Source: Treponema sp.
GTDB lineage: Bacteria > Spirochaetota > Spirochaetia > Treponematales > Breznakiellaceae
DNA: 14,001 nucleotides
Assembly: GCA_020216655.1 (NCBI GenBank)
Contig: JAIWNU010000147.1
Coordinates: 1 to 14,001, forward strand
Direction: 5' to 3'
The translations under genes and the position numbers were made by a program. Positions 1 to 6,826 of the stretch are shown piece by piece. Positions within the stretch are counted from its first letter, which is position 1. Each line of letters starts with the position of its first letter. The notes beneath the pieces are model-generated. The model saw nothing but the letters and a program-made list of their open reading frames with translations. It did no database searches and had not been told where the DNA came from.

Positions 1-111
1 GAAATCCGAAATGCCATGACTGCCTATGAAAAAGCCCTGTCTTTGAATCCTAACCTGACAGACGCGCAGCGTGGTCTTGATCGGTGCAGGCAAAGTCTTG
101 CAGGCCGGTAG
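1..111 (+). CDS. C-terminal end of a tetratricopeptide-repeat (TPR) protein, partial
   Basis: Frame 1 is open from the window edge and ends in TAG at 109-111, giving 36 visible residues. They include AYEKALSLNPNLTDAQRGL, which fits the second helix of a TPR repeat and its link to the next helix (the A-Y-x-K-A-L-x-L-x-P consensus). TPR proteins are helical scaffolds for protein-protein contacts. Which partners this one binds cannot be told from the tail. The next gene, an MtaB-type methylthiotransferase, starts only 3 bases after the stop, so the two are probably co-transcribed and translationally coupled. The 5' part lies outside the window. Confidence 0.75.
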   Translation, partial: EIRNAMTAYEKALSLNPNLTDAQRGLDRCRQSLAGR

Positions 112-114
112 TAC

Positions 115-1533
115 ATGCTCAGTGTTTCCTTTCACACCCTGGGCTGCAAGCTGAACCAGCTGGAAACCGAATCGATCGCCGAATCTTTTAAAAAAGAAGG
201 CTTTGCCCTGGTCGATTGGGGCTGCCAGGCGGACATTTATATCATCAATACCTGTACGGTTACTTCAAAGGCAGAACAAAAGGCCCGCCGGATGATCCGT
301 AAGACCCTGCGGGATAATCCTGCGGCCTGTCTCATCGCTACCGGCTGTTATGCCCAGCTCGAAGGGCCTGCTCTGAAAGAACTGTCCCCCGATGGCAGGA
401 TTTTTGTTGTTGCGGGGGACCTTAAATCGGTGCTGCTTGATCTGCCTGGGTACCTCATGGACCAGGCTTGCACTTCGGTGGACGTCATTCCGCTTTTGCA
501 CCGCTGGATGCAGGATAAACTGCAGGGCGGAACGCCGCAGGCCGGAACGTCGCAGGCCGGAATGCCGCAGGCCGATCCTTTCCGTTTTGACGTACAGGAC
601 TACACTTACCATTCCCGGGCTTTTCTTAAAATTCAAGACGGCTGCAACAATAACTGCGCCTTCTGCCGGGTCCGCCTTGCCCGGGGCCGCAGCGTGAGCC
701 TTGCCGCTCCGCTTGTCCTTGAACGGCTTAAGCAGCTTGAAGTCCATGGTTTTGCCGAAGCGGTCCTTACGGGGGTGAATCTGAACCAATACCGGGACGG
801 CGCGATGGATTTTACCGGCCTTCTTGAATACCTCCTTGCAGGGACAAGCCGCATTGCCCTCCGTATTTCCAGCACCGAGCCAGAGGGGGTTGATGAACGG
901 TTCGCCCGTGTTTTTGCTGATCCGAGAATTCGGCCCCATATACATCTTTCGGTGCAGTCCGGGAGCAATGAAGTTTTACGCCGGATGCGGCGCCGGTACA
1001 CCGCAGAAAAGGTGCGGGAAGCCGCTGAGCTTTTAAGAAAAGTAAAGGATGACCCCTTTATCGCCTGCGATATCATTACTGGCTTTCCCGGCGAGACAGA
1101 AAGCGATTTTGAAGCCACCTATGGGCTGTGCAAGGACCTTGATTTTGCCTGGATCCACGCCTTTCCCTATTCACCAAGGCCGGGAACCGAAGCCTTTACT
1201 ATGGAGGAGAGGGTGAGCGAAACCGTGTCGGGCAAACGGCTGGAACGTCTATTAGCTCTGGCGGAACAGGGAAAACAGGCCTATGTGGCCCGCTGGATAG
1301 GCCGGACTGTGAAGGCGGTGGTGGAGCAGCACCACGATGGATCAGGGCTGGTAGCGGTGACAGAAAACTATCTCAAGGCCCAGCTCTTGCTAGGGCCCGA
1401 TTCGGTGCCCCCGAAAGGGAAAAGCGCTCTTTCCTGTGTTTTGGTAGCCCACGCGGAAAAAAACACGGAACAAAATACGGAGGAAGCCGAATCGGGGCTT
1501 GATGTTATTGCCCGGCTTGTCGAGTCCCTCTGA
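115..1533 (+). CDS. mtaB: tRNA t6A37 methylthiotransferase MtaB
   Basis: 472 residues, within the usual length of the methylthiotransferase family. MtaB is a radical-SAM enzyme that adds a methylthio group to N6-threonylcarbamoyladenosine at position 37 of tRNAs reading ANN codons. The N-terminal UPF0004 domain shows its three conserved cysteines: C11 in TLGCKLNQ, C47 in INTCTVTSKAEQKAR and C78 in ATGCYAQ. The radical-SAM cluster motif is C177-x3-C181-x2-C184 (DGCNNNCAFCR) followed by ARGRS. The motif TLGCKxNQ..E and the string NTCTVTSKAEQKAR point to MtaB rather than MiaB or RimO. The last ~80 residues fit a TRAM RNA-binding domain. Residues 139-153 are a low-complexity insert made of three 5-residue repeats. 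The ATG lies 3 bases after the upstream TPR stop, and I see no strong Shine-Dalgarno, which suggests coupling. Confidence 0.92.
   Translation: MLSVSFHTLGCKLNQLETESIAESFKKEGFALVDWGCQADIYIINTCTVTSKAEQKARRMIRKTLRDNPAACLIATGCYAQLEGPALKELSPDGRIFVVAGDLKSVLLDLPGYLMDQACTSVDVIPLLHRWMQDKLQGGTPQAGTSQAGMPQADPFRFDVQDYTYHSRAFLKIQDGCNNNCAFCRVRLARGRSVSLAAPLVLERLKQLEVHGFAEAVLTGVNLNQYRDGAMDFTGLLEYLLAGTSRIALRISSTEPEGVDERFARVFADPRIRPHIHLSVQSGSNEVLRRMRRRYTAEKVREAAELLRKVKDDPFIACDIITGFPGETESDFEATYGLCKDLDFAWIHAFPYSPRPGTEAFTMEERVSETVSGKRLERLLALAEQGKQAYVARWIGRTVKAVVEQHHDGSGLVAVTENYLKAQLLLGPDSVPPKGKSALSCVLVAHAEKNTEQNTEEAESGLDVIARLVESL
529..573 (+). repeat. Three in-frame 15-bp tandem repeats inside mtaB
   Basis: Units at 529-543, 544-558 and 559-573 match the pattern GGAACGCCGCAGGCC with one change each in units 2 and 3. 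They encode GTPQA, GTSQA and GMPQA in the linker between the N-terminal domain and the radical-SAM domain. The unit length is a multiple of three, so a change in copy number would keep the frame. Confidence 0.9.
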
Positions 1534-1620
1534 ACTCTTTGAGCTCCCAGCCGGTGAGGACAATAATGAAAAAAATTGTCACACTTGCTGCATATCCCCC
1601 CTCGAATTTGCATAAGCGAG

Positions 1621-1629
1621 TGCTATACT
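1621..1629 (+). promoter_or_regulatory. Candidate extended -10 promoter for the lipoprotein/barrel operon
   Basis: TG-C-TATACT at 1621-1629 matches the extended -10 pattern TGnTATAAT and is 32 bases before the ATG at 1662. No good -35 box sits 16-18 bases upstream (CTCGAA at 1601-1606), which is tolerated by extended -10 promoters. A strong GGAGG (1651-1655) follows, 6 bases before the start codon. Confidence 0.45.
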
Positions 1630-1661
1630 ATGAGTGAGATATATTTTTTTGGAGGATTTTG

Positions 1662-1964
1662 ATGAAGAGATCCAGGCGGTTGTTTTTTGGCTCAGCTGTA
1701 ATATTTACTGTGCTGGGCCTTGGTTCCTGCGACCTCTTGTACAGCGGGAAAAACCTTTTTTCGGCCTTGGAAGGACCTAATGTAAGCGCCCTTAAGAGCG
1801 CCACCGGCACAAGTTTGATCGATGCCCTTAAGGCCGAGCAGGGTGGTGCGACCGGCACCTTCGGCAGTACCTTTGTGGAAAAACTCAAAAGCGATCCCGC
1901 TGCGGTGGATACTATTTATTCGAATTTGGAAGACATTTTTAATGATGTATGGTACAAATTATAG
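1662..1964 (+). CDS. N-terminal part of a frameshifted alanine-rich lipoprotein
   Basis: The start is ATG 1662 with GGAGG at 1651-1655; a TTG just before it is not needed. The first 22 residues are a lipoprotein signal peptide: positive N-region MKRSRR, hydrophobic core, then lipobox LGSC with the lipidated cysteine at C23. The mature part is rich in Ala, Ser and Leu, and the frame stops at TAG 1962-1964 after only 100 residues. The adjacent +1 frame continues at once with the same composition (SADARADAASLAAEL...) and runs to 2538, so this is very likely the first third of one ~290-residue protein split by a single extra base near 1942-1964. The intact counterpart at 3807-4571 has the same layout and also precedes a barrel gene. 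Function is unknown; probably an outer-membrane-anchored periplasmic or surface protein. Confidence 0.7.
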   Translation: MKRSRRLFFGSAVIFTVLGLGSCDLLYSGKNLFSALEGPNVSALKSATGTSLIDALKAEQGGATGTFGSTFVEKLKSDPAAVDTIYSNLEDIFNDVWYKL

Positions 1965-2538
1965 TGCCGATGCCAGGGCCGACGCTGCATCCCTTGCGGC
2001 AGAACTTATCCTGGCCACCTCTGACACTGCAGGCGCGGTGATAGACAACGTGGTGAGCGCCATCGTGTCCCTCACAAGCGACCCGGAGAATACCGATTTT
2101 ACTGCCGATGAGCTTGCGGTGGCCCTCTTAAGCAGCATCGCGCCGAGCCGGGATGCCTTTATTGCTCTGGCCGCCGACCTGGACCGTATCGCTTTCGCCT
2201 ATGACGCCCTGGGAGATGCTCTGATGGCCGGCGGCAGCACGACCCTGGACGCCGGCGACGGCCAGGCTGCCCTCATTTCCTTTACCCTCTCAGCCATCGT
2301 AGGCGCGGTGCAGGTGACTGGTGACGAAAAACTCTACGATCTGCTAATCGGCCCAGCCATTGCGGGAACTTTGACTGACACCGTAGCTGCTCAAGCTGTA
2401 ACATCGCTTTTTGGTTCTGAGACTAGCCTCCAGACTGCCTTTGATAGCGTACTCCAACCCGGTACTGGTTCTGCCCGGGATAAGCTTTACGCCGCCACCG
2501 GCATAGCCTCGCTCGTTGATCTACTGGGAGGAAACTAA
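1942..2538 (+). CDS. C-terminal part of the frameshifted lipoprotein
   Basis: The +1 frame relative to the preceding gene part. If translated alone it could restart at ATG 1942 or 1945, which overlap the upstream fragment. There is only a poor purine stretch ahead (GGAAG around 1928) and no signal peptide, so a free product would stay in the cytoplasm. The predicted ~198 residues are Ala/Ser/Leu-rich and look helical, with no motif I can tie to a known enzyme. Deleting one base at about 1957-1961 fuses it smoothly to the upstream lipoprotein fragment. It ends 1 base before the ATG of the barrel gene at 2540, and its last codons contain that gene's Shine-Dalgarno (GGGAGG 2526-2531). A sequencing error, a recent pseudogene or a phase-variable state are all possible. 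Confidence 0.6.
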   Translation: MMYGTNYSADARADAASLAAELILATSDTAGAVIDNVVSAIVSLTSDPENTDFTADELAVALLSSIAPSRDAFIALAADLDRIAFAYDALGDALMAGGSTTLDAGDGQAALISFTLSAIVGAVQVTGDEKLYDLLIGPAIAGTLTDTVAAQAVTSLFGSETSLQTAFDSVLQPGTGSARDKLYAATGIASLVDLLGGN

Positions 2539-2539
2539 G

Positions 2540-3757
2540 ATGAAGTACACCATGAAAACTTATGCTCTTGCAGCCCTTTTCTTTTTTACGGGCAGCCTTG
2601 GTTTCCTTTCTGCAGAAGATATCCTTATGGCTCCCTTTGCACCCCGGAGCGCCACCATTTTAGCCCAGGGCGGCTCCTTTACCGCTGTGGCCCGGGGCTA
2701 TGAGGCCCTCTTTACTAACCCGGCGGCCTTTGCCTCCTCCCGGGGCAGCCTCACCCTTATGGTTAATCCCTGGGTATACGGGAACCCCCGGGACCTCCTT
2801 ATTTCCGCCGGCGCCCTGGAACCCCCGGCGGATTATACGGGCCCCACAACAACCTTTGACGATACAACCGGTCTTACTGACTACCTCGCCTATGCCTCCA
2901 AGGGCGGCTTTGGCGGCGGTGGCAGTTTCGGTATTGGCTGGGTCGGCCGGGGCCTGGGCTTGGGATTAGTAGCATCCACGGATCTTTTTGCCGCCGGCAG
3001 CCCCTTCCCCGGTGGCGTGAAGGGCTATTTACAAAGCGATTTTGCTCTGGTCGGCGGCCTTGGGTTTACCCTCATCGATTCAAAATTGATGCGCCTTACC
3101 CTTGGCGCTGACCTGCGGCCCACGATTCGCTTTTACAGTCCCCTCACGGCAAACACGATTCTGGATATGATTGCCGGTTCCAATTCGAGCGGAACCGATA
3201 ATCCACTTAACAATTCTATTATGTACAGCGGTTCCGCCCTGGCTATCGATGCGGGTCTCCAGCTTGCTCTTTTTGAAAATCTTTACTTTGGGCTTTCTGT
3301 CCGTGATCTCTTTAATACCCGCTACGATATGTCCCAGTATCCCTTGGGGGACTGGCTTGATGAACTGCAGACAAGTGGCCTCCCTTCCGATGGCGCTTCC
3401 GTTTCGGACAGCTATCAGGTGCCCATGAACATCAGTGCTGGTGTGGGCTACCATTTCGATATGGGAGCCCTTTCATGGATCCTGGATCCAACGGTGCACC
3501 TGGAACTGGCTGATCCCCTCGGAGTCCTGAGAGAGAATAAATCCCCCTGGGCACTCCTCCATGCTGGTATGGAAACTAAGGTGCTCCGCTTTATCAGCCT
3601 TCGGGCGGGCCTTAATCAGGGATACCTTACTGCGGGGGCGGGGGTAAAACTTCTCTTTATGGATCTGAACGTTGCAGCCTTTACCCGCGAACTGGGTAAG
3701 TATGCGGGAGATCAGGCTTCTAGCGGTTTTGCCTTGGAAGCGGCCCTGAGATTCTAA
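2540..3757 (+). CDS. Outer-membrane beta-barrel protein, FadL/UPF0164-like (copy 1)
   Basis: 405 residues from ATG 2540, chosen because GGGAGG (2526-2531) is 8 bases upstream. A Sec signal peptide ends near FLSA/ED (about residue 25). The mature N-terminus has the pattern ATILAQGGSFTAVARGYEAL followed by FTNPAAFA, which resembles the G-GA-TA-A-DP-A--NPA start of FadL/OmpP1-type barrels and spirochaetal UPF0164 proteins. The body alternates aromatic, glycine and small residues as expected for amphipathic strands, and the last residue is Phe (ALRF), a typical recognition signal for outer-membrane assembly. The family is thought to move hydrophobic compounds across the outer membrane; the substrate here is unknown. 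It is a paralogue of the barrel at 4593: both contain GWVGRGLG and SLRAG. It lies in one operon with the lipoproteins on either side. Confidence 0.72.
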   Translation: MKYTMKTYALAALFFFTGSLGFLSAEDILMAPFAPRSATILAQGGSFTAVARGYEALFTNPAAFASSRGSLTLMVNPWVYGNPRDLLISAGALEPPADYTGPTTTFDDTTGLTDYLAYASKGGFGGGGSFGIGWVGRGLGLGLVASTDLFAAGSPFPGGVKGYLQSDFALVGGLGFTLIDSKLMRLTLGADLRPTIRFYSPLTANTILDMIAGSNSSGTDNPLNNSIMYSGSALAIDAGLQLALFENLYFGLSVRDLFNTRYDMSQYPLGDWLDELQTSGLPSDGASVSDSYQVPMNISAGVGYHFDMGALSWILDPTVHLELADPLGVLRENKSPWALLHAGMETKVLRFISLRAGLNQGYLTAGAGVKLLFMDLNVAAFTRELGKYAGDQASSGFALEAALRF

Positions 3758-3806
3758 TAGTTGAGGTTTAGCTTATAGGTGGTTTAATTAAGGGAGGTTG
3801 TGGGGT

Positions 3807-4571
3807 ATGGCAAAAAAAAGGCACAGACTTATAGAGGAGAGGAGTTTTATTCGGCCTATGGCGGTTATACCGCGTTTAGTTCTGCTCCTTGTGCTCCCCT
3901 TGGCTATCTCTCTGGGGTCCTGCAGGCAGTTTTTTACCACAAGCCTTGCTCCTTGGGCAGCCCGGGACCCGGCTTCCCTAATACCTCCAGTTACGGCGAG
4001 TAATATCGATGACCTGCTTGCCCAGACTGCCAATAACCCCGCCCAGGCCCTGGCCCTCCTGGATAAAATTGCCGATGCGGTTGCCACCGCTTCAGCTGCA
4101 GACGCGGCGGTATTGCAGGCCGCAGCCCTCCAGGCCGCAAGCAACGCCAGCGGGGTCGCCACCTCTGTGCTTTCCAATGCGGGCACCCTGCTTAACACGC
4201 TGCAATCGAACGGCGACATTATACCCGTTATCTCTGATGCTATTGCGGGGCTTTCCAATTTAGCCCCTTCGGCAACTGCCCTTGCAACAATACTTCCTGC
4301 CCCCAACACCCCCGCTTTCGATGCTTTTGTCGCACAGGCGAGCCCGGAGGACCTGGCCATGGCAGCCATTGTGCTTCTTGCCGCAGAGGCTCAGGCATCG
4401 GGTGGCGTGGAAAACTATATTAATAGCTTTGATCCCAATGGAGCAAGTCTCAGCGATAATGAGGCTCTCGCCGTAGCCCTCGCCGAGGATGCCGCGGCAG
4501 CCTACGCCGCTTCCGGCGGCACCGGACCCCTGGCGGACATACTGGCTGGGCTTAATCTTACAACACCATAA
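3807..4571 (+). CDS. Alanine-rich lipoprotein preceding the second barrel
   Basis: 254 residues from ATG 3807, supported by GGGAGG at 3792-3797 with 9-base spacing. A second in-frame ATG at 3858 would give a more ordinary 21-residue signal peptide (MAVIPRLVLLLV...), with a purine stretch 13 bases upstream, so the start is not settled. Either way the lipobox is SLGSC, with the lipidated cysteine at residue 39 or 22. The mature protein is dominated by Ala, with Leu, Asn and Asp, and should be nearly all helical. I recognise no enzyme motif. It has the same size, composition and place in the operon as the broken lipoprotein at 1662-2538, so the two are probably distant paralogues. No terminator separates it from the genes on either side. 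A partner or accessory role for the barrel protein is an inference. Confidence 0.75.
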   Translation: MAKKRHRLIEERSFIRPMAVIPRLVLLLVLPLAISLGSCRQFFTTSLAPWAARDPASLIPPVTASNIDDLLAQTANNPAQALALLDKIADAVATASAADAAVLQAAALQAASNASGVATSVLSNAGTLLNTLQSNGDIIPVISDAIAGLSNLAPSATALATILPAPNTPAFDAFVAQASPEDLAMAAIVLLAAEAQASGGVENYINSFDPNGASLSDNEALAVALAEDAAAAYAASGGTGPLADILAGLNLTTP

Positions 4572-4592
4572 CTATAATACGGGAGGCGCTTT

Positions 4593-5744
4593 GTGAAACA
4601 ACGACGGGGCATCATTGTCTGTTTTGAATTTTTATCTATGACACTCCTTTTTTCTGGCAGCCTCGCGGCCCTGCCTGAAAAACCCTTTGATTATCCCAGC
4701 GCCCGCCTTGCCGCCCTTGGGGGCCGTCATGGAACGCTGGTCAATGATTTTACCGCCCTCTTTACGAACCCTGCAGGTTTTGTGGAAGCTCAAGAAGGGT
4801 TTAGCGCGGCGGAACTAAGCCTCTCCGTATATGGCCCCGTTTTTGACATCGCCGATAGTCTTGTAAACTTCTTTGGCGGCGGACCCCTCGATATTTCTGG
4901 CATTGTGGGTCCCGGAGGCCTTGCAACGGGACTTAACCTCTCTGGCCCCTTAGCCTTCGGCTGGGTTGGCCGAGGCCTTGGATTCGGCCTCTTTAACCGC
5001 ACCGTGGCGGATGCGGCAACCCTGGGAGCGACAATACAGGTAAGGGCAGTCGAAGAATTCCTCATGACCGGCGGCTATTCCTTTAGGCTTATCAACAAGG
5101 GGCCTTCTCTTTTGGATGCAGGCTTTTTGGGGAAAGGCTTTGTCAGGGGACAGCTCCCCCTGTCAGCCTCTATCCTTACGGTCACGGACCTTTTTAGCGG
5201 CAACCCGCTGGATACCCAGCCTTTTACAACCGTATTAGGTGTCGGGGTAGACCTGGGGGTGCTCTATCAATTTGCAAAAACCCTTTCTCTATCCCTCGTG
5301 TATCACGATGCCTATTCGCCGGTCTTAGTTGTTCCCTATACATCCGCCCTTTCTTTTCTGACCGGCGGCGCGGCCAGTGGAAGTGGCGCCTACAACACGG
5401 TAAAGTCCAGCCTGGATGCGGGTATCGCCTATAGTCCCCGTTTTGCCTTCCTGGACCGCTATGTCTCACGGCTTACCCTTATGGCTGACTACCGGGATAT
5501 GCTGGACCTGTGGGCCCTCATTCCCCGGAACCCGGTGCTGAATGTTGGGATCGGCCTAGAGGTAGTCGTACTCGACGCCTTAAGTCTCAGAGCCGGTATT
5601 TCCGATGCCCTGCCTGCATTGGGTTTCGGCATCGATTTTTCGATCATGCAGCTTGATTTTGCAATGCGGGGCGTAGAACTGGGACTCGACCCGGGTATAC
5701 AGACCACCTATGCGGTAGATGTGGGGCTCCTCTTTAGGTATTAG
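4593..5744 (+). CDS. Outer-membrane beta-barrel protein, FadL/UPF0164-like (copy 2)
   Basis: 383 residues from GTG 4593, with GGGAGG at 4581-4586 giving 6-base spacing and no better start nearby. The signal peptide probably ends after GSLAA (about residue 26). The mature protein begins with SARLAALGGRHGTLVNDFTAL then FTNPAGF, which lines up with the start of the barrel at 2540. Both also share GWVGRGLG plus a following Gly-rich strand, and SLRAGI/L near the C-terminus. It ends in LLFRY, an aromatic C-terminal strand fit for the outer-membrane assembly machinery. Overall identity with copy 1 looks low apart from these blocks, so the duplication is old or the surface loops have diverged. Probable role: passage of small hydrophobic molecules across the outer membrane. 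It is the last gene of the operon. Confidence 0.72.
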   Translation: MKQRRGIIVCFEFLSMTLLFSGSLAALPEKPFDYPSARLAALGGRHGTLVNDFTALFTNPAGFVEAQEGFSAAELSLSVYGPVFDIADSLVNFFGGGPLDISGIVGPGGLATGLNLSGPLAFGWVGRGLGFGLFNRTVADAATLGATIQVRAVEEFLMTGGYSFRLINKGPSLLDAGFLGKGFVRGQLPLSASILTVTDLFSGNPLDTQPFTTVLGVGVDLGVLYQFAKTLSLSLVYHDAYSPVLVVPYTSALSFLTGGAASGSGAYNTVKSSLDAGIAYSPRFAFLDRYVSRLTLMADYRDMLDLWALIPRNPVLNVGIGLEVVVLDALSLRAGISDALPALGFGIDFSIMQLDFAMRGVELGLDPGIQTTYAVDVGLLFRY

Positions 5745-5796
5745 CCCGCCGTTTCGCAATCACAAGGACGAAACCAAAAAAAATTGCGGAAAGGTA

Positions 5797-5825
5797 TTGA
5801 CCAAAAAGCTCCTTTCGTGTAGTGT
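5797..5825 (+). promoter_or_regulatory. Candidate sigma-70-type promoter of tRNA-Lys
   Basis: TTGACC at 5797-5802 (5 of 6 to TTGACA), a 17-base spacer, and TAGTGT at 5820-5825 as a weak -10. The expected start is about 5832, just ahead of the mature tRNA 5' end at 5836, so the precursor would have a very short leader. Confidence 0.5.
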
Positions 5826-5835
5826 ACCGGAGCAC

Positions 5836-5908
5836 GGGCTGCTAGCTCAGTAGGTAGAGCAACGCCCTTTTAAGGCGTGGGTCACTGGTTCGAATCCAGT
5901 GCAGCTCA
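5836..5908 (+). tRNA. tRNA-Lys (anticodon UUU)
   Basis: A full cloverleaf of 73 bases. Acceptor GGGCTGC 5836-5842 pairs with GCAGCTC 5901-5907 (one G-U). The D stem is GCTC/GAGC (5845-5848, 5857-5860). The anticodon stem ACGCC/GGCGT (5862-5866, 5874-5878) closes the 7-base loop CTTTTAA, with anticodon TTT at 5869-5871. The T arm is ACTGG-TTCGAAT-CCAGT (5884-5900). The discriminator base is A5908. CCA is not encoded. Position 37 is A (5872), as needed for t6A and ms2t6A. The gene has its own promoter and terminator. Confidence 0.97.
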
Positions 5909-5917
5909 TGTAAGAAT

Positions 5918-5957
5918 GGGGATGTCCCTCAAGTTGAGGACATCCCCTTTTTGTTTT
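5918..5957 (+). terminator. Rho-independent terminator after tRNA-Lys
   Basis: A perfect 10-bp stem, GGGGATGTCC (5918-5927) with GGACATCCCC (5938-5947), further extended by TCAA/TTGA inside the loop and followed by TTTTT, G and TTTTTT. This is a strong intrinsic terminator, 9 bases after the tRNA 3' end. It separates the tRNA from the macro-domain gene. Confidence 0.93.
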
Positions 5958-5998
5958 TTGGGTGATGAAGTTCTTTAACTCAATGGGGAGGACTATCC

Positions 5999-6541
5999 GT
6001 GAAAGAGAAAAAAAGTATTGAGCTCACCTACGAGAATATTACCAAGCTTCATGTGGATGCGATTGTAAATGCCGCTAATGCAACTCTCCTCGGCGGCGGC
6101 GGGGTAGACGGTGCCATCCATTATGCTGCGGGTCCTTCCCTGCTCGAAGAGTGCCGCCTTATCAACAAGACCAAGGGGGGCTGTAAAACAGGGCATGCGG
6201 TAATTACGGGAGCGGGAAAACTTCCCTGCAAGTATGTGATTCATACGGTGGGGCCGGTCTGGCACGGCGGAAAATTAAACGAGGAAGCCCTGCTTGCCTC
6301 CTGTTACCGGGAAAGTCTCTTGCTCGCTGACAGTCATGGCTGCACATCTATTGCGTTCCCTAATATCAGCACCGGTATTTTCGGTTTTCCAAAACAGCTG
6401 GCCGCTGAAATTGCTGTACAAACTATAAAAGCGGAATTGCCCCGCTGTTCTCATGTGTCAAGGCTTCTCTTTGATTGTTATGAGAGTGAAAACTATTTTA
6501 TTTATACCGAATTGCTTAGCGAAGAGCCGGTTTTTCTATAA
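5999..6541 (+). CDS. Macro-domain protein, probable O-acetyl-ADP-ribose deacetylase / ADP-ribosyl hydrolase
   Basis: 180 residues, the usual size of a single-domain MacroD/YmdB-type protein. The start is GTG 5999 with GGGGAGG (5985-5991) 7 bases upstream. Motifs of the MacroD class: D20 in [12 protein letters not shown], which contacts adenine; the [10 protein letters not shown] loop at 32-41 with D37; [16 protein letters not shown] near 74-89; and STGIFGFP at 124-131, which binds the distal ribose and phosphate. In characterised relatives this fold removes ADP-ribose from acidic residues and hydrolyses O-acetyl-ADP-ribose in the cytoplasm. The pattern is complete, so activity is likely. Its stop codon overlaps tail-to-tail with the minus-strand DUF167 gene by 6 bases. 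It may be transcribed alone, since a strong terminator lies upstream. Confidence 0.9.
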   Translation: MKEKKSIELTYENITKLHVDAIVNAANATLLGGGGVDGAIHYAAGPSLLEECRLINKTKGGCKTGHAVITGAGKLPCKYVIHTVGPVWHGGKLNEEALLASCYRESLLLADSHGCTSIAFPNISTGIFGFPKQLAAEIAVQTIKAELPRCSHVSRLLFDCYESENYFIYTELLSEEPVFL

Positions 6542-6826
6542 GTCAATAAGAGCCAAAAGGGGCTGCAATGCTTCCTGGGGCAGCTCTACTGTTTTAAGCC
6601 TGTTTTTCTCCCCCGAAACCAGCCTAATATCCCGTTTTGCAATGCCTGTTTTTTTAGCAAGAAATGCTATCAGTTCTGCGTTTGCCTTCCCGTCCTCCGG
6701 GGCGGCGGCAATACGGATTCTGAGCCGGTTGTCGGCAATGCCTGCAATTTCGGTTTTGGATGCCCCGGGAACTGCTTTTATGTCCACCACAAGGGTCCCT
6801 TCCTGAATGCGGTACCAATTATCCAT
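6536..6826 (-). CDS. DUF167 / UPF0235 (YggU) family protein
   Basis: 96 residues from the ATG at 6826, a typical family length. A longer frame exists upstream but would overlap the preceding gene deeply. Family signature: [11 protein letters not shown] near residues 18-28, then [19 protein letters not shown] and FLAKKTGI, ending in a region matching [13 protein letters not shown]. The small alpha/beta fold is widespread in bacteria and eukaryotes and its biochemical role is not established. The start lies inside the end of the upstream minus-strand gene (8-base overlap, 6819-6826), so the two are a translationally coupled pair. The stop (TAG, 6536-6538 complement) interlocks with the stop of the macro-domain gene on the other strand, leaving no room for a terminator between them. 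Confidence 0.9.
   Translation of the reverse strand: MDNWYRIQEGTLVVDIKAVPGASKTEIAGIADNRLRIRIAAAPEDGKANAELIAFLAKKTGIAKRDIRLVSGEKNRLKTVELPQEALQPLLALIDL

Noticed and set aside
1608..1613. TTGCAT as a -35 box for the TATACT at 1624-1629
   Set aside because: The spacer is only 10 bases, far too short; an extended -10 reading is preferred.
2516..2539. Upstream TTG start for the first barrel gene
   Set aside because: ATG 2540 has ideal spacing to GGGAGG and gives a clean signal peptide; the upstream residues do not.
3788..4369. Long minus-strand frame opposite the second lipoprotein
   Set aside because: It mirrors the alanine-rich codons of the plus-strand gene, has no ribosome-binding site and no recognisable protein features; a shadow frame. 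The same holds for the minus-strand frames at 265-945 and 12582-13208.
4573..4578. TATAAT upstream of the second barrel gene as a promoter
   Set aside because: No -35 at the right distance, and the transcript would start inside the Shine-Dalgarno; the gene is better explained as part of the upstream operon.
5751..5789. Inverted repeats GTTTCG/CGAAAC and CGCAAT/ATTGCG after the barrel gene as a terminator
   Set aside because: The stems are short and far apart and are followed by an A-run, not a T-run, on the plus strand; no confident terminator for the operon.
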